Positions 25,409 through 34,367 of a DNA stretch of 39,110 nucleotides are shown here, piece by piece. The number at the start of each line of letters is the position of its first letter. Positions within the stretch are counted from its first letter, which is position 1. Below the pieces are notes generated by a model. That model saw only the letters and a program-made list of their open reading frames with translations. It was not told where the DNA came from and did no database searches. Position numbers and translations under genes: made by a program. This stretch comes from an uncultured Actinomycetes bacterium (GTDB taxonomy: Bacteria; Actinomycetota; Actinomycetes; Nanopelagicales; Nanopelagicaceae), in contig CAIMXQ010000039.1 of the NCBI GenBank assembly GCA_903845465.1, positions 1 through 39,110 of the forward strand, in the 5' to 3' direction.

Positions 25409-26152
25409 ATGAGAAAGCCACTGCATCCACTGACCTTGTGGATTGCGGCGATACTCCTGGCATTTGGAGTAGTCGCACTCGATAGCGCCTATATCGCTCT
25501 TGCGATCGTGGGTGCAGTGGCAATCTTTGTCTATATTCGCCGTGATGGATCTCCCTGGAATATGAGCTTTGCCCTCTCATTACGAATTGGTGCAACGATC
25601 CTTGCAATTCGTACAGTGGTTGGAGTTTTGATTGGTGTTCCGATACCCGGACGAACTCTCTTTACGATTCCAATTCTCCATCTTCCAACATGGATGCCCG
25701 GAATTCGTATCGGTGGCGCAGTCACTATAGAGAGACTTTCATCTTCCTTACACGAGGGTGTCATCATCGCAGCGATGATCGCCCTCTTCGGAGCGGCTAC
25801 TTCACTGACAAGCCCTCATAGATTGCTTCGCGTAACGCCGTCATTTATCTATGAAATTGGAATCACTCTTGTGATTGCAACATCTCTCTTTCCTCAATTG
25901 GCGACAAGTGTTAGACGTATTCGTACAGCACAAAGATTGCGTGGAACCGAGAAGGTACATCTACGTTCAATCGCTCTTCCGCTTCTGGAAGAGTCACTCG
26001 CACAATCTCTGCAATTGGCGGCATCGATGGATGCCCGCGGTTACGGCATCAGTCGCAAGCGATCTCGATATCGTCCGCAGCAATGGTTATTCAGAGATAG
26101 CGCTTTCGTAGCTGTCACCACGTTGATCACTCTTGCGATGGTGGCGCAATGA
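25409..26152 (+). CDS. ECF transporter T component (CbiQ-like transmembrane protein)
   Basis: A 247-residue membrane protein with about five helices. A coupling region contains a first arginine-glycine motif (RLRGT, 176-180) and the classic MDARGYG (207-213) that touches the ATPases. This is the energy-coupling T subunit of an energy-coupling-factor transporter. It follows the exported protein by 4 bases, and its stop overlaps the start of the ATPase gene by 4 bases (ATGA). With the riboswitch upstream, its system is most likely for cobalamin. Confidence 0.92.
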   Translation: MRKPLHPLTLWIAAILLAFGVVALDSAYIALAIVGAVAIFVYIRRDGSPWNMSFALSLRIGATILAIRTVVGVLIGVPIPGRTLFTIPILHLPTWMPGIRIGGAVTIERLSSSLHEGVIIAAMIALFGAATSLTSPHRLLRVTPSFIYEIGITLVIATSLFPQLATSVRRIRTAQRLRGTEKVHLRSIALPLLEESLAQSLQLAASMDARGYGISRKRSRYRPQQWLFRDSAFVAVTTLITLAMVAQ

Positions 26153-27753
26153 TTACATTCTCAAATGTCTCACTTCTCTACCCACGCTCAACCAAGACAA
26201 TTCTTGAAGACCTATCTTTTGAAATTGAGGAAGGTGAAATGGTTCTCGTTATGGGCGAAACGGGATCTGGGAAATCTTCACTCTTAAGGCTCGTCAATGG
26301 ACTAGTCCCCCATCACACAGGAGGAATCCTTGCTGGAGATATCTCTGTCGATGGAATCTCCACACGTACTGTTAAGCCTGGCGCTTTTGCACACCTTGTA
26401 GGAATTGTTGGTCAAAATCCCTTAAACGGTTTTGTCACAGATATCGTTGAAGAAGAGCTCGCTTTCAGTATGGAGGCGCTCAATTTCGCACCCGATGTCA
26501 TGCGTAAGAGAGTGGAAGAAGTTCTGGACATCCTTGGATTAACAGCAATACGCCATCGTTCGATCGCAACGCTAAGTGGTGGAGAACAACAGCGAGTGGC
26601 AATCGGAACTGCACTTGTGATGCATCCCAAGGTATTGGTTCTCGATGAACCAACAAGTGCTCTTGACCCAATCGCAGCAGAAGAAGTTCTATCTGTTCTG
26701 CACAGATTGGTCCACGATTTAAGTGTCACTGTGATTATCGCTGAACATAGACTCGAAAGAGTAATTCAATTTGTAGACCGCATCATTCATATTGAAGGAA
26801 ATGGCGAAACATCCATTGGCTTAGCCGAAGACATTTTGAAGCGTGCAGAACTAGTCCCGCCGATTATTCGACTTGCTCGCGCCTTAAACTTAGATGAAAT
26901 CAAAACAAGTGTGCGAGAAGTCCGTAGACAGACTGAAGAAATTCGCACACGGGACTTTCCTGCCACCGTATCCAACGCTCGCGCTTCAACACCCGCGATC
27001 GTTGTCTCTGATATTTCGCATTCCTATAACGGCAAAATTGCGCTGCACAAGACGAGTACGACGATTGGTCACGGAGAAATTGTCGCAATCATGGGCCGTA
27101 ACGGTGCAGGCAAGAGCACTCTCCTGCACGCCATTGTGGGACTACATTCTCCAGATTCGGGTTCAATCACAGTCAATGAGATTGATCCAGTCACACTTAA
27201 AGGTGCCAATCGTCGACGAGCAATTGGCTATGTGCCACAGGAACCTAGTGATCTGCTCTTTTCCCAGAGCGTTGGTGATGAATGTGCGCAAGCCGATCGC
27301 GATAACGATTTAGCGCCGAATGCGACGTGGAAACTTCTCAATTCTCTCGTGCCAAATATTTCTCTCAACACGCACCCCAATGATTTATCTGAGGGTCAGA
27401 GGCTTGCCTTGGTACTGAGCATTGTTCTATCTGCGAGCCCTGAAGTACTTGTCTTAGATGAACCGACTCGAGGTTTGGATTACCGGGCCAAGAATCTCTT
27501 TGCCCTTGCGCTAAAGGAATATGCAACTCAATCAAATCGCCCAGTACTTCTTGCAACGCACGATGTTGAACTTGTGGCAGAGCTTGCAGATCGCGTTCTC
27601 TTCCTCGCTGAAGGTGAAATCGTTGCAGATGGTTCAACTCTCGATGTCCTGCTCTCATCCCCCGCCTTTGCCCCCCAGGTAGCAAAGATTATGTCGCCAA
27701 AGCCTTGGCTTACTGTCTCTGATGTAGTTACAGCGATTGGCAATGCAGAGTGA
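26149..27753 (+). CDS. ECF transporter ATPase with two fused ABC domains
   Basis: A 534-residue protein with two complete ATP-binding cassettes in one chain. Domain 1 has Walker A GETGSGKSS (36-44), signature LSGGEQQ (142-148), Walker B VLVLDEPTSALD and switch His200. Domain 2 has Walker A GRNGAGKST (316-324), the atypical signature LSEGQ (413-417), Walker B VLVLDEPTRGLD and an ATHD switch. It powers uptake together with the T and S components. Start and stop each overlap a neighbour by 4 bases (ATGA with T, GTGA with S), so all three parts are translationally coupled. Confidence 0.95.
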   Translation: MITFSNVSLLYPRSTKTILEDLSFEIEEGEMVLVMGETGSGKSSLLRLVNGLVPHHTGGILAGDISVDGISTRTVKPGAFAHLVGIVGQNPLNGFVTDIVEEELAFSMEALNFAPDVMRKRVEEVLDILGLTAIRHRSIATLSGGEQQRVAIGTALVMHPKVLVLDEPTSALDPIAAEEVLSVLHRLVHDLSVTVIIAEHRLERVIQFVDRIIHIEGNGETSIGLAEDILKRAELVPPIIRLARALNLDEIKTSVREVRRQTEEIRTRDFPATVSNARASTPAIVVSDISHSYNGKIALHKTSTTIGHGEIVAIMGRNGAGKSTLLHAIVGLHSPDSGSITVNEIDPVTLKGANRRRAIGYVPQEPSDLLFSQSVGDECAQADRDNDLAPNATWKLLNSLVPNISLNTHPNDLSEGQRLALVLSIVLSASPEVLVLDEPTRGLDYRAKNLFALALKEYATQSNRPVLLATHDVELVAELADRVLFLAEGEIVADGSTLDVLLSSPAFAPQVAKIMSPKPWLTVSDVVTAIGNAE

Positions 27754-28559
27754 AGACTTCGCCCATATTTGCCTTCCGCGGTGCAACAGCATTCGCACTT
27801 CTCACAACAAGTGCAATAAGCGCCCTTGGTTTTCTCTGGCCATTTTTCACTTCACACAAAGAGGGCCATCCACAATGGATATTCCTCATTGCAACACCTT
27901 GTGCGCTATTACTCCTATTTATAGGCGTAAGTAATAACGAGTTGGATTCGAAATCAATTGCACTCTTGGCAGTACTTGCAGCACTAATTGCAGCCCTTCG
28001 TCCTATGGGAACAGGCGCAGTAGGTATCGAACCGATGTGGTTCATTCTTATTCTCTCAGCCAGAGTCTTCGGCCCATCTTTTGGATTTCTCTTAGGTGCA
28101 CTCTCAATGTTTCTCTCGGCTTTTATTACAGGTGGCTTTGGCCCGTGGCTTGCCTACCAATCATTTGCAGCAGGATGGATTGGACTTGGTGTTGCTCTCA
28201 TTCCAAAAGCGTTGCGCGGAAAGAAGGAAATTCTCGCTCTCACCTTGTATGGAATTCTCGCCGCTGAATTCTTTGGAATAGCAATGGATCTGCAATTCTG
28301 GCCGTGGGCGCTCGGTGGGGATTCACAACTTTCTTATCTAGCCGGTGCTTCGTTTGCTAGCAATTTTGGCCACTTTTTTACTTACCATTTCTTATCCTCA
28401 ATGGCGTGGGACATTCCACGTGCCTTGTTCACCGTGACACTGATAACTGTCACTGGAATTCCAGTGTTGCACACGCTGCGCCGGGCCTATACCCGAGCAG
28501 CATTTATGACTCCGATCGAATTTATCGAACGTGCGAAGGCACAAGAGGCAGCGCAGTAA
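27750..28559 (+). CDS. ECF transporter S component, probably for cobalamin
   Basis: A 269-residue, very hydrophobic protein with about six to eight helices. Features such as the LAALIAALRPMGTGAVGIEPMWF segment and the FGPSFGFLLGALSMFLSAFITGGFGPWLAYQ stretch are typical of substrate-binding S components, the latter resembling the region after the T-binding helix. Substrate choice is inferred from the cobalamin riboswitch that begins the operon; cobalamin-specific ECF S components (CbrT type) are known in Gram-positive bacteria. A dedicated set of T and fused A genes marks it as a group I ECF system. The GTG start at 27750 overlaps the ATPase stop. Its 3' end overlaps the convergent gcvT by 38 bases. 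Confidence 0.87.
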   Translation: MKTSPIFAFRGATAFALLTTSAISALGFLWPFFTSHKEGHPQWIFLIATPCALLLLFIGVSNNELDSKSIALLAVLAALIAALRPMGTGAVGIEPMWFILILSARVFGPSFGFLLGALSMFLSAFITGGFGPWLAYQSFAAGWIGLGVALIPKALRGKKEILALTLYGILAAEFFGIAMDLQFWPWALGGDSQLSYLAGASFASNFGHFFTYHFLSSMAWDIPRALFTVTLITVTGIPVLHTLRRAYTRAAFMTPIEFIERAKAQEAAQ

Positions 28560-29610
28560 CTGTCACGGAAGATTGTCTGCCTCGAACATCGATAGTGACC
28601 AGATCGCCTTCGACGTAGCGAGGCTCAATCAGAGCTAAAGCTATTCCGACCTTTAAAGTTGGAGAGAAAGTTCCACTTGTCACCAATCCGATTGCATTTC
28701 CATCGTTATCCATGACAGTCATACCAGCACGTGGAATGGCACGATCATTTGATTTCAGAGCGCGTAGTGAGCGAACTGTGCCTTCTGCGCGTTGAGTGCG
28801 CAGCACTTCAGAGCCACGGAAGGAGTCTTTCTTCCAACCAATGGCCCAGCCTGCACTTGCTTGAACAGGAGTAATTTCAAGCGATAACTCGTGTCCATGC
28901 AGTGGGTAACCCATCTCAGTGCGCAATGTGTCGCGAGCTCCGAGTCCGCAGACAAGTCCATTGAATGGTTGCATCGCAAGAACAAGTGCATCCCATACTG
29001 TGCTTGCATCTTCCCAGCGCGGAACAATTTCATATCCATGTTCGCCTGTATATCCAGTGCGACAGAGAATTACTTCGCACCCTGCAATAGTTACGTAAGA
29101 AAAGGCCATGTAATCCATCGTGGGATTAATTCCAAAACTCTGAATAACGCTATGTGCATCTGGCCCTTGAAGAGCGAGTACTGCAAATTTCTCATGCAGG
29201 TTCTCAACTGTGATTCCCGATGGAAGGTTCTCTTTCAGAACTCGTACGACATCCGTTGTATTGGACGCATTCGGAATTAGAAAGAAGTCTGATGCAGAAT
29301 TTCGGTATGCGATGAGGTCATCTACTACGCCACCATCTGGATTGCAGAGAAGCGTGTATTGAGCTTTCTCATCGGTGATTCGGTTGAGATCGTTGGTAAA
29401 CATCTGATTGAGAAACTCGAGAGCACCATCACCCTTGACGCTTGCTTTACCGAGGTGTGAGACATCAAAGAGACCAACGCGCTCACGCACGCTTGCATGC
29501 TCAGCAAGAACTCCAGAACCTGGATATTCAATTGGCATCAGCCAACCACCGAAATCGGCCATCTTGGACTCGAGGTTGATGTGCTTCTGGTGTAAAGGTG
29601 AGTTTTTCAC
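28522..29610 (-). CDS. gcvT: Aminomethyltransferase (glycine cleavage T protein)
   Basis: A 362-residue GcvT, of normal length, which takes the aminomethyl group from lipoylated GcvH and passes the carbon to tetrahydrofolate, releasing ammonia. Family motifs seen are FDVSHLG near the N-terminus, GGVVDDLIAYR, GYTGEHGYEI and the GLGARDTLRTEMGYPLHGHEL region. The GcvP and GcvH genes are not in the window. The start is a GTG at 29610 with no evident ribosome-binding site and only 67 bases to the divergent pepA. No glycine riboswitch is visible in that short gap. Confidence 0.95.
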   Translation of the reverse strand: MKNSPLHQKHINLESKMADFGGWLMPIEYPGSGVLAEHASVRERVGLFDVSHLGKASVKGDGALEFLNQMFTNDLNRITDEKAQYTLLCNPDGGVVDDLIAYRNSASDFFLIPNASNTTDVVRVLKENLPSGITVENLHEKFAVLALQGPDAHSVIQSFGINPTMDYMAFSYVTIAGCEVILCRTGYTGEHGYEIVPRWEDASTVWDALVLAMQPFNGLVCGLGARDTLRTEMGYPLHGHELSLEITPVQASAGWAIGWKKDSFRGSEVLRTQRAEGTVRSLRALKSNDRAIPRAGMTVMDNDGNAIGLVTSGTFSPTLKVGIALALIEPRYVEGDLVTIDVRGRQSSVTVTALPLVPSHVR

Positions 29611-29677
29611 AACGACAACTTACACTTACGCTTCGCTAGTACCGAGCATGAGTTGGGCCAAACCCTAAGGAGTCGCA

Positions 29678-31192
29678 ATGACCGCCATCCGCCTTTCAGA
29701 CGGAATTGTTAAAGATGAAGTTATCGTGGTGGGTTTGGCCTTCAAGGCAGGTAAGTCAGCAAAGCTCGGTTCTTCAACTCTGCAGATCGAATCCGGTGAC
29801 TTAGCAATCGACACCAAAGTTCTCATGCAAGCACTCGTGGATTTGGGTGCAACAGGAAAAGTTGATGAAGTAATCAAGGTTACAAATTCCACTACTCGTC
29901 TTGTGGTCTTCACTGGACTTGGTAAGTCAGCTTCAACGTATGACAATGAAACTTTGCGGCGCGCAGCCGGTGCTGCATCTCGCGCACTAGCCGGAAATCC
30001 CAGCGCTACTTTCGCACTCCCTACCAAAAGCATCTCAGCTCTAAGAGCCATCTCGGAGGGCGCAACCCTTGGTTCATATAACTTCGATCGATTCAGAGGC
30101 TCTACGAAGTCGGAGCAGAAGGCTCCTCTCAAGATAGTCACAATCCATTCTGATTTAGCATCGCAATCTGCGGCAAAGCAGGCAATCAAATCTGCTGAAA
30201 TTATTGGAACATATACAAATCTTGTTCGTGATTTGATCAACACTCCCCCAAGCCATCTCACTCCCGATACCTTCTGCAAGGCGATCGCTGATGCAGTAAA
30301 GAAGGCAGGCGGCGCAGCAGCTGGTCTCAAAGTGACAGTTATGACAGATGCGCAACTGCGATCAAAAGGCTATGGCGGAATCATCGGCGTGGGACAAGGC
30401 TCTGTGAACCCGCCACGTCTTCTCAATATTTCTTACACTCCTAAAGGTGCCAAGGCGAAGAAGAAATATGCCTTCGTCGGCAAGGGAATTACTTTCGACT
30501 CTGGTGGCCTTGCTCTCAAACCCGCGAAGGGAATGGAAGCGATGAAATGCGATATGAGCGGAGCAGCTGCTGTTTGTGCTGCAACTATTGCAATCGCTCT
30601 GTTGAAGTTACCTGTTGCGATTGAAGCTTGGGCGCCATTGGCTGAAAATATGATTAGCGATACTGCAACTCGACCTAGCGATGTCATCACTATGTACGGC
30701 GGTAAGACTGTTGAAGTTCTCAATCCCGATGCAGAAGGTCGCCTTGTTCTTGCGGATGCACTTGTACGAGCACAAGAGACAAAAGATCTCGATGGGATTG
30801 TCGATGTAGCAACGCTGACAGGCGCACAAGTTGTAGCACTTGGCACTCGTACTAGCGCGGTCATGACTAATAATTCAGATTTCTCATCTCACTTTATGAA
30901 TGTGACGAAGGAGACAGGGGAGGCGTTCTGGCCGATGCCACTTCCCACCGAACTTCGCGCATCTCTTGATTCACCTATTGCAGATCTTGCAAATATTGGA
31001 GAACGCATGGGCGGAATGCTTGTTGCAGGTCTGTTTTTGAAAGATTTCGTTGCAGATGAACTGCCTTGGCTGCATCTAGATATCGCAGGACCTGCATATA
31101 ACGAGAGCCAGCCCCACGGTTACACCCCAGTAGGCGGTACTGGAGTGGCTCTTCGTTCTCTCGTTCAACTCGCAGTTTCAGTTAGCTCCTGA
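29678..31192 (+). CDS. pepA: Leucyl aminopeptidase (M17 family)
   Basis: A 504-residue cytosolic M17 aminopeptidase. The two-metal site is complete: Lys269 and Asp274 in VGKGITFDSGG, Asp292 in KCDMSGAA, and Asp351 and Glu353 in the signature NPDAEGRL with Arg355. Lys281 is nearby. It releases N-terminal amino acids from peptides and helps recycle cysteinyl-glycine. An AAGGAG ribosome-binding site at 29667-29672 supports the ATG at 29678. It is divergent from gcvT, and the same adjacency occurs in mycobacteria as I recall. Confidence 0.97.
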   Translation: MTAIRLSDGIVKDEVIVVGLAFKAGKSAKLGSSTLQIESGDLAIDTKVLMQALVDLGATGKVDEVIKVTNSTTRLVVFTGLGKSASTYDNETLRRAAGAASRALAGNPSATFALPTKSISALRAISEGATLGSYNFDRFRGSTKSEQKAPLKIVTIHSDLASQSAAKQAIKSAEIIGTYTNLVRDLINTPPSHLTPDTFCKAIADAVKKAGGAAAGLKVTVMTDAQLRSKGYGGIIGVGQGSVNPPRLLNISYTPKGAKAKKKYAFVGKGITFDSGGLALKPAKGMEAMKCDMSGAAAVCAATIAIALLKLPVAIEAWAPLAENMISDTATRPSDVITMYGGKTVEVLNPDAEGRLVLADALVRAQETKDLDGIVDVATLTGAQVVALGTRTSAVMTNNSDFSSHFMNVTKETGEAFWPMPLPTELRASLDSPIADLANIGERMGGMLVAGLFLKDFVADELPWLHLDIAGPAYNESQPHGYTPVGGTGVALRSLVQLAVSVSS

Positions 31193-31289
31193 CCCGGCTC
31201 AAGCTGGTTATGCATCTTGGTATATAGGCTGGCAAGATAGGGTCGTTAAGCTCGGGAAAGCGGATGGCTTCGAGCGAGGGAGTGTATTG

Positions 31290-32657
31290 GTGGCAAATTT
31301 TGATCTCGTAGTTCTTGGTGGCGGAAGCGGCGGATATGCAGCAGCGCTTCGTGCTTCGCAACTTGGTTTAACAGTTGCTCTCATCGAGAAAGATAAGGTC
31401 GGCGGTACCTGCCTCCACCGCGGATGTATCCCAACTAAGGCGTTGCTTCACGCGGGCGAAGTTGCAGATAGCGCACGCGAATCAGAGCAGTTCGGCGTAA
31501 AGGCGACTTTCAACTCGATTGATATGGCTGGGGTCAACTCATATAAAGATGGAGTCATCGCTGGCCTCCATAAGGGTCTGCAGGGTCTCGTTAAATCTCG
31601 CGGAATTACATATATCGAAGGCGTTGGTCGCCTCGTTTCCAATAACACTATTGAAGTAAATGGCGAGCGGTACGTTGGCAAGAATATTGTGCTCGCAACA
31701 GGCTCATATGCACGAACACTTCCTGGTCTAGATATCGATGGCAAGCAAGTCATCACGTCAGATCAAGGCACACATATGGATTACGTACCCAAGAGCGTCA
31801 TCGTTCTTGGCGGCGGAGTCATTGGTTGCGAATTTGCATCAGTGTGGAAATCATTTGGTTCAGAAGTAACAATCATCGAAGGCCTGCCACACCTCATAGC
31901 TTTAGAAGATGAGTCTTCAAGCAAGTTGCTCGAGCGCGCTTATCGCAAGCGTGGAATCAACTTCGAACTTGGTGTCCGCTTTAAATCTCATCGCGTAGAT
32001 AAAAAGGGCGTGACGGTTACTTTGGAAGATGGCCGCGAATTCACTGCAGATGTACTCCTTGTCTCTGTCGGCCGTGGCCCTGTCACAGATGGCGTTGGAT
32101 ACCAAGAAGTTGGCATCGCAATAGATCGCGGATATATCACCGTTGATGATCATTGCCGCACAAATATTCCAGGAATCTTTGCTGTAGGAGACATCATTCC
32201 TACATTGCAGCTAGCTCACGTTGGCTTCCAAGAAGGAATCCTCGTTGCTGAAACAATTGCTGGACTTAACCCTCGTCCGATTAATTACGACGGTGTTCCA
32301 CGCGTTACGTACTCAGAGCCAGAAGTTGCATCTATGGGTCTTACAACGAAGATCGCAAAAGAGCGTGGCTATGATGTTGTAGAAGTTGATTACAACCTTG
32401 CAGGAAATGGAAAGGCACAAATTCTTAAGACCGCGGGCTCAATCAAACTTGTTGCACAGAAGAATGGTCCAGTACTTGGAATCCATATGGTCGGTGCACG
32501 CGTTGGCGAATTGGTATCTGAAGCTCAATTGATCTTTAACTGGGAGGCATCAGCAGATGATGTTGCGCCTCTCCTTCATGCACACCCAACACTGTCAGAA
32601 GCAATGGGCGAAGCTCATATGGCTCTTGCAGGCAAACCACTTCACTCGCACGGTTAA
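31290..32657 (+). CDS. lpdA: Dihydrolipoyl dehydrogenase (E3)
   Basis: A 455-residue E3 flavoprotein that reoxidises dihydrolipoyl groups of 2-oxoacid dehydrogenases and the glycine cleavage system. Visible are the FAD motif VLGGGSGGYAAALRA, the redox disulfide Cys41/Cys46 in GGTCLHRGCIPTK, the NAD motif VLGGGVIGCEFASVW and the C-terminal catalytic pair His432/Glu437 in HAHPTLSEAMGEA. The GTG at 31290 is chosen because a GAGGGAG site lies 7 bases upstream; the TTG just before it is possible. The 97 bases before it carry no gene and probably hold its promoter. It is followed by the E2 gene after 19 bases. Confidence 0.96.
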   Translation: MANFDLVVLGGGSGGYAAALRASQLGLTVALIEKDKVGGTCLHRGCIPTKALLHAGEVADSARESEQFGVKATFNSIDMAGVNSYKDGVIAGLHKGLQGLVKSRGITYIEGVGRLVSNNTIEVNGERYVGKNIVLATGSYARTLPGLDIDGKQVITSDQGTHMDYVPKSVIVLGGGVIGCEFASVWKSFGSEVTIIEGLPHLIALEDESSSKLLERAYRKRGINFELGVRFKSHRVDKKGVTVTLEDGREFTADVLLVSVGRGPVTDGVGYQEVGIAIDRGYITVDDHCRTNIPGIFAVGDIIPTLQLAHVGFQEGILVAETIAGLNPRPINYDGVPRVTYSEPEVASMGLTTKIAKERGYDVVEVDYNLAGNGKAQILKTAGSIKLVAQKNGPVLGIHMVGARVGELVSEAQLIFNWEASADDVAPLLHAHPTLSEAMGEAHMALAGKPLHSHG

Positions 32658-32676
32658 GTAAGAGGAGAAAATAACC

Positions 32677-34362
32677 ATGTCATTCTCAGTAACAATGCCC
32701 GCTCTCGGTGAGAGCGTCAGTGAAGGAACAGTTACACGTTGGCTTAAGAATGAAGGCGACATGGTCGCTGTCGATGAACCGCTCCTCGAAGTTTCTACAG
32801 ATAAGGTCGATACAGAGATTCCTTCACCCGTTGCCGGAATACTTTCAAAGATTGTTGTCGGTGTAGATCAGACCGTTGCAGTCGGTGCAGAACTTGCAGT
32901 GATTGCTACAGAGGCTGCTTCAACTCCAGCACCTGTTGTGTCCGAACCCGTAGCTCAGGTCCAGGTGGCAGAGGTTCCAGCTCAAGTTGTGACTCCGGCA
33001 GTTGTGTCCACTCCACCTCCTGCACCAGCCGCTCCAGAAGCAGCACCAACTGGTGGCGGAACAGTCATCACAATGCCTGCCCTTGGTGAATCAGTTAGCG
33101 AAGGAACTGTTACTCGCTGGCTTAAGAACGTTGGGGATTCAATTGCAGTTGATGAGGCTCTTCTTGAAGTATCCACCGATAAGGTTGATACAGAAATTCC
33201 TTCACCAGTTGCCGGAACACTTCTCGCGATCGATGTCGCAGTAGATACAACTGTTCCAGTTGGCGCTCGTCTTGGACTCATTGGAATTTCAGGCTCTGCA
33301 CCCGTTGCAGTCACGCCACCAGCTGCGCCAACTCCTGCTCCAGTGGCTGTCGCACCAGTAACACCAGTAGCTCCTCAAGTTTCTACTCCAGAGGCAATGC
33401 CTGTAGCGCAAGCTCCAGCATCACAACCGCAAGATGCGTATGTAACTCCGATTGTTCGCAAGCTTGCCAATGAACTTGGTGTCAATCTTGCGTCTGTTCG
33501 TGGAACAGGAATCGGCGGACGTATTCGTAAAGAAGATGTTGAAAGTGCTGTGTCCAAGCCAGTTACATCTGCACCAGTCGCATCTGCTCAAGTAGCAACA
33601 TCTACGCCATCAACTCCTCGACCAGCAGCTGTGGCTACTTCCCCACTTCGCGGAACCACTGTGACCATGTCCCGCCTTCGCAAAGTAATCGCAGCACGAA
33701 TGGTCGAATCCCTCCAGGTCTCTGCTCAACTCACAACCGTGATTGAAGTAGATGTCACAAAGATTGCGCGACTTCGCGATCGCTCAAAGCCAACATTTGA
33801 AGCACGTGAAGGCGTCAAACTTTCATTTCTTCCATTCTTTGCAGTTGCAGTGTGTGAAGCGCTCAAGCAACATCCGGTACTTAACTCATCTGTAGAAGGC
33901 GATCAGATTATTTATCACGGTGCAGAACACCTTGGAATCGCAGTCGACACCGAACGCGGCCTCTTGGTTCCAGTAATTCACAATGCTGGCGACCTCAATA
34001 TGGGTGGCGTTGCTCGCAAAATTGCTGATCTTGCGGCGCGCACACGCGATAACAAGGTAACTCCAGATGAGCTCGGTGGTGGAACATTTACTCTGACAAA
34101 TACAGGTTCACGTGGAGCGCTCTTCGATACTCCGATCATCAATCAGCCACAGGTAGCAATTCTTGGCCTTGGTGCAGTTGTGAAACGTCCAATGGTTGTT
34201 AAGGGTGAAGATGGTGGCGAGACAATTGCAATTCGCTCAATGGTCTATCTCGGACTTTCATATGATCATCGCGTTGTCGATGGCGCCGATGCTGCTCGTT
34301 TCTTGGTCACTCTGAAAGAGCGCCTCGAGGGTGGAGCATTCGAGTCTGATTTGGGTCTCTAG
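32677..34362 (+). CDS. sucB: Dihydrolipoamide acyltransferase E2 (2-oxoglutarate/pyruvate dehydrogenase complex)
   Basis: A 561-residue E2. Two lipoyl domains are present, with lipoyl lysines Lys43 and Lys169, each in [17 protein letters not shown]. They are joined by Ala/Pro-rich linkers (about 82-127 and 206-253), followed by the E1/E3-binding domain (about 254-292, [15 protein letters not shown]) and the catalytic acyltransferase domain. The catalytic motif SYDHRVVDG has His531 and Asp535. In actinobacteria this protein is usually annotated SucB, but the M. tuberculosis relative (DlaT) serves pyruvate dehydrogenase, so the acyl group cannot be fixed here. An AGGAG site at 32663-32667 supports the start. 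It needs octanoyl/lipoyl transfer enzymes that are not encoded nearby. Confidence 0.95.
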   Translation: MSFSVTMPALGESVSEGTVTRWLKNEGDMVAVDEPLLEVSTDKVDTEIPSPVAGILSKIVVGVDQTVAVGAELAVIATEAASTPAPVVSEPVAQVQVAEVPAQVVTPAVVSTPPPAPAAPEAAPTGGGTVITMPALGESVSEGTVTRWLKNVGDSIAVDEALLEVSTDKVDTEIPSPVAGTLLAIDVAVDTTVPVGARLGLIGISGSAPVAVTPPAAPTPAPVAVAPVTPVAPQVSTPEAMPVAQAPASQPQDAYVTPIVRKLANELGVNLASVRGTGIGGRIRKEDVESAVSKPVTSAPVASAQVATSTPSTPRPAAVATSPLRGTTVTMSRLRKVIAARMVESLQVSAQLTTVIEVDVTKIARLRDRSKPTFEAREGVKLSFLPFFAVAVCEALKQHPVLNSSVEGDQIIYHGAEHLGIAVDTERGLLVPVIHNAGDLNMGGVARKIADLAARTRDNKVTPDELGGGTFTLTNTGSRGALFDTPIINQPQVAILGLGAVVKRPMVVKGEDGGETIAIRSMVYLGLSYDHRVVDGADAARFLVTLKERLEGGAFESDLGL

Positions 34363-34367
34363 CTTTT

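Noticed and set aside
29611-29677. Possible glycine riboswitch upstream of gcvT
   Set aside because: The gap to the divergent gene is only 67 bases and lacks the conserved glycine aptamer motifs.
30433-30864. Antisense open frame within pepA (143 codons)
   Set aside because: It overlaps the catalytic core of pepA completely and shows no family motif or start signal.
32982-33314. Antisense open frame opposite the sucB linker (110 codons)
   Set aside because: It mirrors the Ala/Pro-rich linker codons of E2 and has no independent support.
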